Shown here: positions 26,376 to 34,616 of the stretch, in pieces
How positions within the stretch are numbered: position 1 is the stretch's first letter
Layout: each line of letters opens with the position of its first letter
Assembly: GCA_036266155.1 (NCBI GenBank)
Contig: DATANR010000288.1
Coordinates: 1-50,446, forward strand
DNA length: 50,446 bases
Direction: 5' to 3'
Source: SIAJ01 sp036266155
GTDB taxonomy: Bacteria; Planctomycetota; Planctomycetia; Gemmatales; Gemmataceae
Made by a program: the position numbers and the translations under genes
Notes under the pieces: generated by a model
Told to the model about the DNA's origin: nothing
The model's input: only the letters and a program-made list of their open reading frames with translations
The model's database searches: none

Positions 26376-28274
26376 TCAATCCGACTGAAAATCTGTCAAG
26401 GAGCGCGGCGGAAGGGCTGCTCGCAGCGCATTCAACACAGCGACGACATCGATGATTTCCTGGACGACCGCACCGGCAACGGGGGGAAGGTAACCGAACG
26501 CCGCGACGGCCATGCCGGCCAGACTCGAGGCCATGCCGCCCACCGCACTTTGCAAGGCGATCCGGCGCATGCGGGCGCCGATGTGGAATACCTCGTCCAC
26601 TTTTTCCAGGCTGTTGTCCAGCACCACCGCCCCGGCCGCCTCTGCGGTCACATCCGAATTCTGACCGAACGCGATGCCGACCGTGGCCACCGTCAAAGCC
26701 GACGCGTCGTTGATGCCGTCGCCCACGAACACGGTCCTCGTGCGCAATGTCTCGGCCCGAACCAGGGCGAGTTTCTGTTCCGGGCTTTGGCTCGCGTAAA
26801 CTTCTTTGATTCCCACGCAATCGGCCAGATGTTGCACCTCCGACTGGCGGTCTCCGGACACCAGCATTACGCGATCGAAACCATGCCGGGCGCCCAGGTG
26901 GTCGATGAACGACCTTCCGCCGATGCGCGGCCGATCGTGAAATCGAAACGTACCTGCACGCCTGCCATCGATAAGAGCGATGCACTCGAGACCGTCGACA
27001 GCCGACGGCAACTCGACTGCAAACTCCGGGTGCTGGGCAAGGAGCTTGGCGCGGCCGGTGACTTGAATCACGTGACCATCGACATTCCCAGTAAGCCCCT
27101 GGCCTGGAGCCTCTTTGACCTCGATCGGATCGGACAGATGGAGTCCTCGAGCCTTAGTCGCTCGGAGGACCGCGCCGGCCAACGGATGGCGAGAATAGCG
27201 CTCTAAGCTCCCCACGAGGCGCAATACCTCGGATTCCGCGAATCGGGCTGCAACGAGGATCTCCGCCAGCTCCGGTTCGCCGTAAGTCAACGTGCCGGTC
27301 TTGTCGAAGATTGCGGTGCGACAGGTGACCACGACTTCCAGCACGGCCGGATCCTTGATGATGATGCCGCGCCTGGCCGCAAGCGATACCGATCCGATCA
27401 CGGCGACGGGGATGGCGATCAAGAGCGGACAAGGGGTTGCGACGACAAGCACCGCGAGAAACCGAACGGGATCACCGCTTGCTATCCATGTGAGCAGAGC
27501 CAGACTGAGGGCGACTGGTGTGTAGATGGCGCCCAGTTGGTCGCCGAGCCGACGGAGCCGCGGCCGGCGCTGCTCGGATTCACGCATGACACGCATGATG
27601 CGAGCGTACCGCGAGTCGTTCGGCAGTTTCTCGACCTGAATGGTCAAGGCCGTTTCGCCATTGACGGCTCCGGACAAAACAGCAGAGCCGGGCGCCTTCG
27701 ACAACTCGTACGGCTCCCCGGTCAAGTACGACTCGTCCATGCGCCCGCGACCTTCGACAACGATCCCATCCGCCGGACAAATCTCATGCGGAAAGACGAC
27801 GATCATGTCGCCGCATTGAACACGATCGAGCGCAATGTCTTCAACCGCCGTCTCAACGCGCTTGTGAACTGACGACGGCATCCGACGGGCCAAGGCCGCC
27901 AATGCCGACGAGGCCCTGCCAATGGCATAAGCCTCAATTGCCGTACCGCCAGACAGCATGAGGACCACCAGGCTGCCGGCCAGATACTGCTCAAGGACAA
28001 CCGCGGTGACAATCGAAATGCCGGCAAGGAGGTCTGAACCAAACTGGGCGTGGATCAGTTTTGTCGCGAGAGTGAGCACGAGCGGAATACCACCGAACAC
28101 CACCACGACGTATAGAGGGAATTGATCTGTGGGAAGGCCAAGGAAAGTGGTGGTTACTTCCGCGACATAGCACATGGCGAGATGAAGAACGATCCCGGCC
28201 AGAGCGAGGATCGCGATGCGAGCCTCGCCCGGCCGGTCGGGATAGCAGGGTTTGCCATTCCATTGCCTATTCAA
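26376..28274 (-). CDS. P1B-type heavy-metal ATPase without N-terminal metal domain
   Basis: The 632-aa pump has the A-domain SYLTGEP, the membrane metal motif VVATPCPLLIAIPV (TPCP), phosphorylation site FDKTGTLTYGEP, the P1B-specific His-Pro in RYSRHPLAGA, and hinge VFVGDGINDASAL. It lacks an N-terminal HMA (CxxC) domain and starts almost directly with membrane helices. The TPCP motif differs from the CPC of Cu/Cd pumps and the SPC of Co pumps, so the metal cannot be assigned from sequence. The best start is TTG at 28274; no good ATG lies in frame nearby. It follows the small stress-like gene by 25 bases, so likely shares its transcript. Confidence 0.85.
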   Translation of the reverse strand: MNRQWNGKPCYPDRPGEARIAILALAGIVLHLAMCYVAEVTTTFLGLPTDQFPLYVVVVFGGIPLVLTLATKLIHAQFGSDLLAGISIVTAVVLEQYLAGSLVVLMLSGGTAIEAYAIGRASSALAALARRMPSSVHKRVETAVEDIALDRVQCGDMIVVFPHEICPADGIVVEGRGRMDESYLTGEPYELSKAPGSAVLSGAVNGETALTIQVEKLPNDSRYARIMRVMRESEQRRPRLRRLGDQLGAIYTPVALSLALLTWIASGDPVRFLAVLVVATPCPLLIAIPVAVIGSVSLAARRGIIIKDPAVLEVVVTCRTAIFDKTGTLTYGEPELAEILVAARFAESEVLRLVGSLERYSRHPLAGAVLRATKARGLHLSDPIEVKEAPGQGLTGNVDGHVIQVTGRAKLLAQHPEFAVELPSAVDGLECIALIDGRRAGTFRFHDRPRIGGRSFIDHLGARHGFDRVMLVSGDRQSEVQHLADCVGIKEVYASQSPEQKLALVRAETLRTRTVFVGDGINDASALTVATVGIAFGQNSDVTAEAAGAVVLDNSLEKVDEVFHIGARMRRIALQSAVGGMASSLAGMAVAAFGYLPPVAGAVVQEIIDVVAVLNALRAALPPRSLTDFQSD

Positions 28275-28299
28275 CCGCGTTCAACATTGGATCGCGAAA

Positions 28300-28719
28300 T
28301 TACATGTACTCGTTAATCAATCGACCCCAATAGATCACGTCGTGGGCGCCGGAGGACTTCAAGATCTCCGTGGCCCGCACTCGTTTGTTCTTGTCGCCGT
28401 GCGTGAATGCCTCGATGACGGTGCCACCGGTGCGCAGTGTTTCTTCGGCCCTATGGAAGACGTCCGCATCATCCGCGAACTTCCCTTCCAAAGTGCGGCG
28501 AAATCGGACCCACCAGCCGTGATGTCTGCCTTCGGGGTCCAGCCGCTCAGCGCCCTCGTCGCCGCTGAAGACGTCGACCCGCTCGCCGTCGAAGCCGGCC
28601 TTTGAGAGACCACTAAGCACCGACGCAGTTTCCTGACCGGGGCTAAAGAAGCCCGTGACGGCGTGCGTCGGAAAGAACTCGTAACCGTCAGCATGGGGAT
28701 CGGGATTGACGCGGACCAT
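28300..28719 (-). CDS. Hypothetical protein, stress-related by context
   Basis: The 139-aa product (MVRVNPDPHADGYEFFPTHA) has no signal peptide or membrane segment. It contains TGFFSPGQETASVLSGLSKA, VDVFSGDEGAERLDP, TVIEAFTHGDKNKRVRATEI and ends VIYWGRLINEYM. The alternating alpha/beta pattern with FSG and FTHG loops recalls small proteins that carry a general-stress-type glycine-rich fold, but I do not recognise a named family. ATG 28719 has GAGG six bases upstream. Position between a cytochrome gene and a metal pump suggests a stress role, by context only. Confidence 0.65.
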   Translation of the reverse strand: MVRVNPDPHADGYEFFPTHAVTGFFSPGQETASVLSGLSKAGFDGERVDVFSGDEGAERLDPEGRHHGWWVRFRRTLEGKFADDADVFHRAEETLRTGGTVIEAFTHGDKNKRVRATEILKSSGAHDVIYWGRLINEYM

Positions 28720-28803
28720 GGGGCACCTCAATGCTCCACCTACTTGATGGCCGACCAAGTCCATGGGTGGATCGCGGACTTGGCGCATGTGGATTTTCAA
28801 TCG

Positions 28804-29226
28804 CTAGCGACCAATGCCCGTGTCGCGGATCGACGGCAGTTGCCCGATTCCTTCTTCGCGCGTGCTGATGGCAGCGCACGCACGTCATGGTCATGTCCAA
28901 ATAGGCGAGCGTGGCGCCGTCGATGTTCTTGGCCTTTGCTTTTTCCATCACGGCTTCCGCGGACCGCTGGAAGCTGTTGGCGTGCAACTCATACTTGGCA
29001 GTCTTAAGGGCCTTGCGGAACTGGGCCTCCTTGCTGATCCGGAGCAATTCTTCGGCGCTCTTCTGAACTTTGGCCGGATCGTTAACGCGAGCCCTTCTAG
29101 GAGAGTTTGGGCCTCTTTCAACTTCGCGACCATCAACGGGTCGGACTCGCGCTTCTTCTTGTCTTGGGACGAAGACGGGATCGCCAGCAACGGAAGCAGT
29201 AGGGCGACATAGATGAAACGACTCAT
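28804..29226 (-). pseudogene. Secreted c-type cytochrome, two frameshifts
   Basis: The gene starts MSRFIYVALLLPLLAIPSSS (signal peptide) then QDKKKRESDPLMVAKLKEAQ. Near 29,080 the frame shifts (one base short); the next frame gives NDPAKVQKSAEELLRISKEA, MEKAKAKNIDGATLAYLDM and the haem-binding CVRCH. Straight after that motif a second shift is needed to reach a natural C-terminus, REEGIGQLPSIRDTGIGR and TAG at 28804-28806. Restored, it is a mono-haem periplasmic cytochrome of about 140 residues. Two indels so close could be decay or read errors. It lies 45 bases after the DksA-like gene and has GAGGATATC before the ATG, so it belongs to that transcript. Confidence 0.72.
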
Positions 29227-29271
29227 GATATCCTCGGCCTTGGTTTGTGGAGTGAATCCGTGTGTGATCGA

Positions 29272-29658
29272 TCAGACGCTGCGGGCACAACGGATGCAGT
29301 TGCGAACGTACGGCAGCGCATTCAGCCGAACACGAGCGATTGCTTTGCCGCAGGATTCGCACACGCCGAAAGTCCCGGTATCGATGCGTGCGACGGCCGC
29401 CTTCGTTTCCGCCAGGAGGCTTTCCTCGTTGGCGATGAGCCCTAACTCGACTTCTTGAGAGCCGCTGTTGACGCGGTCTTCAGTCGAAGCGATTGGGCCG
29501 CCCGGTATGTCCGGATCATCCTCACGTCGAAGCTCATGTTGATCGTGGGCCAGCGACCGACTCACCTGATCGGCCAGGCGCTGAAGTTTCGTTCGATAGC
29601 CCTTGAGTTCCTTCGAAGTCATATGGGAGGGGCCTTTCATCCGCGGATGAGTTTGCAT
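29272..29658 (-). CDS. DksA/TraR-family zinc-finger protein
   Basis: The 128-aa protein has a coiled-coil N-terminal half (ELKGYRTKLQRLADQVSRSL) and the four-Cys zinc finger GVCESCGKAIARVRLNALPY followed by CIRCARSV. The middle has the acidic TEDRVNSGSQEVELGL region of this family. DksA-type proteins bind RNA polymerase through the secondary channel and retune promoters during stress. I prefer ATG 29658 (AAAGGGTG upstream) to the ATG at 29622, because only the former has a ribosome site and it lies about 37 bases downstream of a near-perfect sigma-54 promoter. Confidence 0.85.
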   Translation of the reverse strand: MQTHPRMKGPSHMTSKELKGYRTKLQRLADQVSRSLAHDQHELRREDDPDIPGGPIASTEDRVNSGSQEVELGLIANEESLLAETKAAVARIDTGTFGVCESCGKAIARVRLNALPYVRNCIRCARSV

Positions 29659-29705
29659 GGGATGACACCCTTTCGGGCCGAGCCGTTGGTTGTTGCGGAG
29701 CGAAA

Positions 29706-29721
29706 AGCACCCGGCGTGCCA
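29706..29721 (-). promoter_or_regulatory. Sigma-54 promoter candidate for the dksA-like gene
   Basis: Minus-strand TGGCACGCCGGGTGCT matches the -24 box TGGCACG exactly and has GC of the -12 box 12 bases from GG. Start of transcription would fall about 37 bases before ATG 29658. Confidence 0.72.
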
Positions 29722-29891
29722 CAATGCTAAATTGTTGATTCGTGCCTATGTTCAGGCGGTATTTCACGAAGTCGCCTGATCCGGACACAAGTTGTGAAAT
29801 CACGACGATCGATGTGCGGCGTGCGATCTTGTCACACTCAGCGTGCGTTCCCGCACGCGGCATGATTCGTCGACTCCCTAGGCCGCTGGTC

Positions 29892-32378
29892 CTACCTCAG
29901 GGCACGTCGAAGGACCAAGCGCTTGACGCATTCGACAAGAACCAGGTACGCCGCAGTCGCGACGGCGACGAATAGCAGATACATCGCCGGGAGTGGCGTA
30001 AACCCGAGCAGCCGTGGGATCGAGGGGATGTACGGGAGTGCTAAACCAATTAAGACGACCGCGATCGCCGTGACCGTCAAGGGACGACTCGGCCGACTTC
30101 GGAACGGGTTGCCACCGGTGCGAATCACGAACAGCACCAGCGTCTGTGTCGCCAACGATTCGACAAACCATCCGGTGTGAAACGTTATCTCGGTCGCGCG
30201 GAAGATGTAGTACAGAACGCCAAAGGTCAGGAAATCGAACAATGAACTGACCGGCCCGATCATCAGCATGAATCGGCGAATGACGCCGAGATCCCACCGT
30301 CGCGGTTTTTGAATATAGCTTGGGTCAACACGGTCTGTTGGGATCGTCAATTGCGCTAGATCGTAAAGTAGGCCGTTCAACAGAATCTGTGAAGGAAGCA
30401 TCGGCAGAAACGGCAGGAACGCCGTTGCCGCGGCCATGCTGATCATGTTGCCAAAGTTGGAGCTGGTGCCCATGAGCAAGTACTTCATCACATTGCCAAA
30501 CGCCTCGCGCCCGAATTGGACTCCGTCACGGATTGGTCCGAGCCCCGACTCCAGAAGGATGACCTCGGCCGCGTCGCGGGCCACGTCGGCGGCCCCGGCG
30601 ACGGAGATGCCGACGTCGGCGACGTGCAAACAGGGAGCGTCATTGATTCCATCGCCCAGATAGCCGACCACATGTCCGCGTCGCTTAAGTGCCAGCAAGA
30701 CGCGCGTCTTCTGTGCCGGTGCGAGTCGGGCGAAAACGCATGACTTCTCTGCAACTGCACCAAGGGCCGGATCGCTCAAGCGATCGACGTCGTCGCCGGT
30801 CACGACCCCGGCGTTGTCGAGTCCCACCTGTCCGCACACATGCCGGGCGACCAGATCACTGTCTCCGGATAGAACCTTGACCTGAACGCCGTCCCGTTGA
30901 AGGGTCGCGATCATCTCGGCCGCGTCCGGTCGCGGTGGGTCAAGGAACGCGAGGGCGCCAACGAAGACGAGATCACGCTCATCGCTGGTACGAAGCGGCG
31001 CCAGTTCCGCGAGCCGACGAAACGCAACGCCGAGCACACGAAATCCACAAGAACCAAACTCATGCAGTTGCGCATCGATCCGAGTGCGTGCCTCGGTCGT
31101 GAGGGGCTCTTGTCGGCCCTCTTGCTCAATCGCCGTACAGCAAGCCAGCACACCTTCGGGGGCGCCCTTGCAGATGAGGATTGCTCCACTCGGCCCGTCG
31201 ACGACAACAGATAGTCGACGACGTTCGAAGTCGAACGGCACTTCATCGTGTTTTTGCCAGTCTGCAAATGCCGGTGGGGCTGGCCGTTTGAGAATCGCGG
31301 CGTCGAGCGGGCTCTTGATTCCCGTCTCGTGGGCAGCATTCAAGTAAGCTAGCTCGAAAACGCGAGCTGATTCACCACCGAGCGGGCCGGCGGCGCGTAC
31401 GAGTTCCATTTCGCCAAGCGTGAGCGTGCCGGTCTTGTCGCTGCACAACACATCCATGCTGCCAAGGTTTTGGATGGCCGCCAGATGCTTGACAATCACC
31501 TTCTGCCGGGCCATCCGCACCGCCCCGCGCGCCAGAGTGACGGCCACGATCATCGGCAGAAATTCTGGCGTCAACCCCACGGCCAGGGCGACCGCGAACA
31601 AGAGCGATTCGAGTGGATCGCGGCCGAGGCAAGCGCAGATGACCAAAACGATGAATGCCAGGATCACCACCATCTGCGTGATGAACACGCCAAAGCGCCG
31701 GGCACCGCGCTCAAACTCGTTCTCGGGTGACTTTTCTTGAAGCCGAGCGACAATGTCGCCAAACGCAGTGGCCCGGCCCGTCACGGTCACCTCAGCGACG
31801 GCCATGCCGCTGACCACGGACGTGCCGAGGAATACGGCCCCGAGATCATTGGGCCGCGCCGGGCCGGTCGGCAACGGCGAAACTTCCTTTTCAACCGGAA
31901 GCGCTTCGCCGGTCATAGCGGCTTGTTGCACGTGCAAGTCGCGAGCGCTGATGAGCCGCGCGTCGGCCGGCACGAAGTCGCCGGCACTCAAGCGGATCAC
32001 GTCACCCGGCACCAAATCGCGACGGGGGATTTCACGCCACTGGCCGTCGCGTTTGACCGTGGCCGTCGTGACCACCGCGGCCCGCAGTTCATCCACGGCG
32101 CGTTGCGTGCGGAACGACTGCCAAAAATTGATGCCCGCGCCACCCAACACGATGAAGATGATGACGCCGGCGCTGGTCGCCTCGCCGACAGCGATCGAGG
32201 CGGCGGCCGCCAGGAGGAGAATGATCGCCAGCGGATTGACAAAGAGGAGCAAGATCTGAAGCGGAACCGACGAGCGAGCTTTCGTTGCCGGTTCGTTCGG
32301 ACCGAAGCGCTCGCGCCGTTCGCGGACGGCGTCAGCGCTCAGGCCCGGTGGTTCGCTGGGCGCGTTCATCGAAGTCAT
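29892..32378 (-). CDS. mgtA: MgtA-type magnesium-translocating P-type ATPase
   Basis: The 828-aa P3B-type pump has A-domain QAAMTGEALPVEKE, membrane motif VGLTPEFLPMIVAVTLARG (the LTPE..P signature of MgtA/MgtB), phosphorylation site CSDKTGTLTLGEMEL, GDGINDAPCLHVADVG, and C-terminal segments TSSNFGNMISMAAATAFLPF and LPSQILLNGLLYDLAQL. These residues are diagnostic for magnesium import ATPases. Length is slightly below the usual ~900 because the N-terminus is short. The start could be ATG 32378 or 32369; neither has a clear ribosome site. It is divergent from the Ysc84 gene with a 287-base spacer; I found no sigma-54 site in its orientation. Confidence 0.9.
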   Translation of the reverse strand: MTSMNAPSEPPGLSADAVRERRERFGPNEPATKARSSVPLQILLLFVNPLAIILLLAAAASIAVGEATSAGVIIFIVLGGAGINFWQSFRTQRAVDELRAAVVTTATVKRDGQWREIPRRDLVPGDVIRLSAGDFVPADARLISARDLHVQQAAMTGEALPVEKEVSPLPTGPARPNDLGAVFLGTSVVSGMAVAEVTVTGRATAFGDIVARLQEKSPENEFERGARRFGVFITQMVVILAFIVLVICACLGRDPLESLLFAVALAVGLTPEFLPMIVAVTLARGAVRMARQKVIVKHLAAIQNLGSMDVLCSDKTGTLTLGEMELVRAAGPLGGESARVFELAYLNAAHETGIKSPLDAAILKRPAPPAFADWQKHDEVPFDFERRRLSVVVDGPSGAILICKGAPEGVLACCTAIEQEGRQEPLTTEARTRIDAQLHEFGSCGFRVLGVAFRRLAELAPLRTSDERDLVFVGALAFLDPPRPDAAEMIATLQRDGVQVKVLSGDSDLVARHVCGQVGLDNAGVVTGDDVDRLSDPALGAVAEKSCVFARLAPAQKTRVLLALKRRGHVVGYLGDGINDAPCLHVADVGISVAGAADVARDAAEVILLESGLGPIRDGVQFGREAFGNVMKYLLMGTSSNFGNMISMAAATAFLPFLPMLPSQILLNGLLYDLAQLTIPTDRVDPSYIQKPRRWDLGVIRRFMLMIGPVSSLFDFLTFGVLYYIFRATEITFHTGWFVESLATQTLVLFVIRTGGNPFRSRPSRPLTVTAIAVVLIGLALPYIPSIPRLLGFTPLPAMYLLFVAVATAAYLVLVECVKRLVLRRALR

Positions 32379-32603
32379 TACTACAAGTCTCGAACCTCGT
32401 CGACGTGTGCACTTTTGCAACGAGGTGTGCGGTCGCGTCGAGCTTCTTAACTACTCACAGCGCGACAACGGACTCCTCTGGATTGTGCCGACAACGCAAA
32501 TTAACAGACCCAAAGTCCCAAGTTTACCGAGAACACCCGGCCTTGCGGGTTATACCGACCCAACGTACCAGATGTCGTCCTGCGGAGCAGCATATTCCGA
32601 GAC

Positions 32604-32620
32604 TTGGAACCGGGTTTGCT
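32604..32620 (+). promoter_or_regulatory. Sigma-54 promoter candidate for the Ysc84 gene
   Basis: TTGGAACCGGGTTTGCT has TGG-AAC at -24 and TTTGCT at -12, with GG and GC exactly 12 bases apart. It lies 46 bases before ATG 32666. Confidence 0.7.
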
Positions 32621-32665
32621 TTGTCCAACTCCGACTCGCCCGTCACAAACAAATTGGAGACCAGC

Positions 32666-33412
32666 ATGACGCGCCGTTTCCCGATGTTCGTTCTCTCTCT
32701 ATTGACCGCCCTGCCCGCCGCGGTGAACGCTGAGCCACGTGAACCTGCCACCGTCGAGGATGCGATCGAAGTCCTGAAGGATTTCGCCACCGCCCCGGAG
32801 AAGCGGATTCCGCCCAAGTTGTTGCAGGATGCCAGCGCCGTCATCGTCGCTCCCGATGTGGTCAAGGGCGGCTTCATCGTCGGTGCGCGACATGGCCACG
32901 GCGTGTTGCTCGTTCGGCAAAAGGGCGGCTGGAGCGACCCGATCTTCGTGACCTTGACCGGCGGCAGCGTCGGGTTCCAGGCGGGTGTCTCGGCCACGGA
33001 CCTGTTCCTCGTGATCCGCAACGCTCGGAGCCTCGAACGCATTCTCCAAGGCGGTGGAAAGCTGGCCCTCGGCGCTGACGCCTCTGTCGCCGCCGGCCCG
33101 ATCGGCCGCGAAGCCTCCGCAGCAACGGACGCGCAACTGAAGGCCGAAATCCTGGCATACTCTCGCAGCCGCGGGCTGTTTGGCGGCGTCGCTCTGGATG
33201 GTGACACGATCATGGTCGATCATTCGGCGAACGACCGCTACTACGGCAAGCGCAAAGTGACCGTGGCCGACATTGTCGGCGGCAAGGTCGACTCGCCCAA
33301 GGATTCCGCCATTCTGCGTGCCCGACTTGGCGACTGGTCGGGCGAAACGCTGTTGCCGCCGCCGGCAAGCAGCGGGCCAACGATCAGGCTCGACACGCCG
33401 AAGAAGCAGTAG
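32666..33412 (+). CDS. Ysc84/SH3YL1-type lipid-binding domain protein
   Basis: The 248-aa protein begins with a signal peptide (MTRRFPMFVLSLLTALPAAV, probable cleavage after VNA). The mature part is a Ysc84 domain: KLLQDASAVIVAPDVVKGGF, VGARHGHGVLLVR, DPIFVTLTGGSVGFQAGVSA, TDLFLVIRNARSLERILQGG and YSRSRGLFGGVALDGDTI. In bacteria these secreted proteins are poorly understood; the eukaryotic domain binds phosphoinositides. ATG 32666 has GGAG at 32656-32659. The preceding sigma-54 site suggests induction with the stress genes nearby. Confidence 0.85.
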   Translation: MTRRFPMFVLSLLTALPAAVNAEPREPATVEDAIEVLKDFATAPEKRIPPKLLQDASAVIVAPDVVKGGFIVGARHGHGVLLVRQKGGWSDPIFVTLTGGSVGFQAGVSATDLFLVIRNARSLERILQGGGKLALGADASVAAGPIGREASAATDAQLKAEILAYSRSRGLFGGVALDGDTIMVDHSANDRYYGKRKVTVADIVGGKVDSPKDSAILRARLGDWSGETLLPPPASSGPTIRLDTPKKQ

Positions 33413-33471
33413 CGCAACAAGAATGCCTGGGTCGCGTTGACGGCGGCCCAGGCATTCAGGTGTGCGTCGGA

Positions 33472-33957
33472 TCAAATCCCAGCGCCAACCAACGAATCGT
33501 TTTCGGTCTTGGTTGCCGCGGCCTTGGCACTTGGCGCCTTGACCGTCAATACCGGACACGTTGCCTTGCGAAGAATCTCTTCCGCGACACTTCCAAGCAC
33601 GAGCCGACGGAATCCAGTCCGTCCGTGCGTGCCCATCACAATCAGGTCGGCGTTGAATTCCTGGACGGCTGCCAAAATTGTGGCCGCGGCCGGCCCTTCC
33701 CGGAGCACATGTTCGAGTCGGATCGCCGGATCCGAGGGGCGAACAGCATCGAGTTCCTTCCGAGCCAGTGCACGGAGTTCGTCAATGTTGCTCGAAATGA
33801 TCACGCCTTCGGAGGCAATCGGCACAATCGGGCCCATCACGTAGACAACGACCAGGCGGGCCTTGCAGTCGCCAGCAAGTTGACAAGCATAGTCAAATGC
33901 CGCGGCCGAACTGGAGGAGAAGTCGGTGGGATGGAGGATGGTGCGGAGCTTCTTCAT
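33472..33957 (-). CDS. Universal stress protein (UspA family)
   Basis: The 161-aa cytoplasmic protein has the Usp fold: KKLRTILHPTDFSSSSAAAF at the start, RLVVVYVMGP, and the ATP-binding loop VMGTHGRTGFRRLVLGSVAE (G-2x-G-9x-G-S). CPVLTVKAP ends the domain. The ATP-binding residues are intact, so it is the nucleotide-binding class. ATG 33957 is chosen because the family begins there; a longer frame upstream would overlap a sigma-54 site. It is convergent with the Ysc84 gene. Confidence 0.9.
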   Translation of the reverse strand: MKKLRTILHPTDFSSSSAAAFDYACQLAGDCKARLVVVYVMGPIVPIASEGVIISSNIDELRALARKELDAVRPSDPAIRLEHVLREGPAAATILAAVQEFNADLIVMGTHGRTGFRRLVLGSVAEEILRKATCPVLTVKAPSAKAAATKTENDSLVGAGI

Positions 33958-33998
33958 TTGAGTCCTGTCAGGTTTGGGATTGCAGACGCGAGCCACAT

Positions 33999-34015
33999 TG
34001 CAACCCGGATACCGG
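33999..34015 (-). promoter_or_regulatory. Possible sigma-54 promoter for the usp gene
   Basis: Minus-strand CCGGTATCCGGGTTGCA has a perfect -12 TTGCA and GG at the right 12-base distance, but a poor -24 block. It lies about 42 bases from ATG 33957. Weaker than the other three candidates. Confidence 0.45.
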
Positions 34016-34258
34016 TCTGGCAAATCCGCAACTCCTTCTTGGAAACCGCGGCGAATCGTAGTTGCATTTCCTCCAGTTTGTCAGGCAATGACGCGACGAG
34101 TGTGCGATCACGTCCCGCGATGAGCGTCCCGTGGACGGAAACGCACACGGCGCCAAAACGGCAGTGCTCGAATCTCCGAGCAATTTGTCTTGTTCTTTGA
34201 AGCGTTTCCTGCTGTTTTCATGCGTCCCGCATGTATTTCGCGGCCAACAATACCATGC
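34016..34258. other. Spacer between divergent usp and regulator genes
   Basis: No gene supported. A 64-codon minus-strand frame ends in ATGA overlap with the usp start, but it covers the candidate usp promoter and has no recognisable domain. Confidence 0.4.
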
Positions 34259-34274
34259 TGGCGCGCCGGCTGCT
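34259..34274 (+). promoter_or_regulatory. Sigma-54 promoter candidate for the regulator operon
   Basis: TGGCGCGCCGGCTGCT has TGGC at -24 and CTGCT at -12, GG and GC 12 bases apart. It lies about 62 bases before the GTG at 34336, at the head of the two-component gene cluster. Confidence 0.62.
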
Positions 34275-34335
34275 ATTCCCTGAACAAGGTCGAATGAGTC
34301 GGCCTTGGAAAAAGTTTCAATTGAGGAGTTCTAAC

Positions 34336-34530
34336 GTGAGCAACGACACTCTTATGGTTCTGGGTTACGTCGGCATTGGTGTCGCACTGGTTGCTATCCT
34401 CTGGCTGCTCGATTCGCTGCTCCTGGGTCTCGCAAACCACTTCGCCAACCGATCGGAAGAATTTCAGCACCGAATTGGAACACAACTCCCCCGCGTTCTC
34501 CGGCAAGAAGCAACTGCGGCACGTTTCTGA
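34336..34530 (+). CDS. Small single-span membrane protein (64 aa)
   Basis: The product starts at GTG after TTGAGGAGTT (GAGGAG, eight bases away). Residues about 8-32 form one membrane helix (LMVLGYVGIGVALVAILWLL); the rest is polar and basic (NHFANRSEEFQHRIGTQLPR). I do not recognise a family. Being directly behind a sigma-54 site and just before a histidine kinase gene, it may be a sensor partner or a stress-induced membrane peptide. The ATG starts further upstream (34231 on) lack a ribosome site and would place the promoter inside the gene. Confidence 0.6.
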   Translation: MSNDTLMVLGYVGIGVALVAILWLLDSLLLGLANHFANRSEEFQHRIGTQLPRVLRQEATAARF

Positions 34531-34616
34531 GAACACGACGAGAGTTTGAAAGATGTGGACTGACGAGGCATGGCGGGCGACAATCTCAAAATCGTCCATT
34601 GAATTCGGGTCCCATC

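Noticed and set aside
33954..34148. 64-codon minus-strand frame overlapping the usp start by ATGA
   Set aside because: Tempting because of the coupling-like overlap, but it has no ribosome site, no recognisable domain, and covers the candidate usp promoter.
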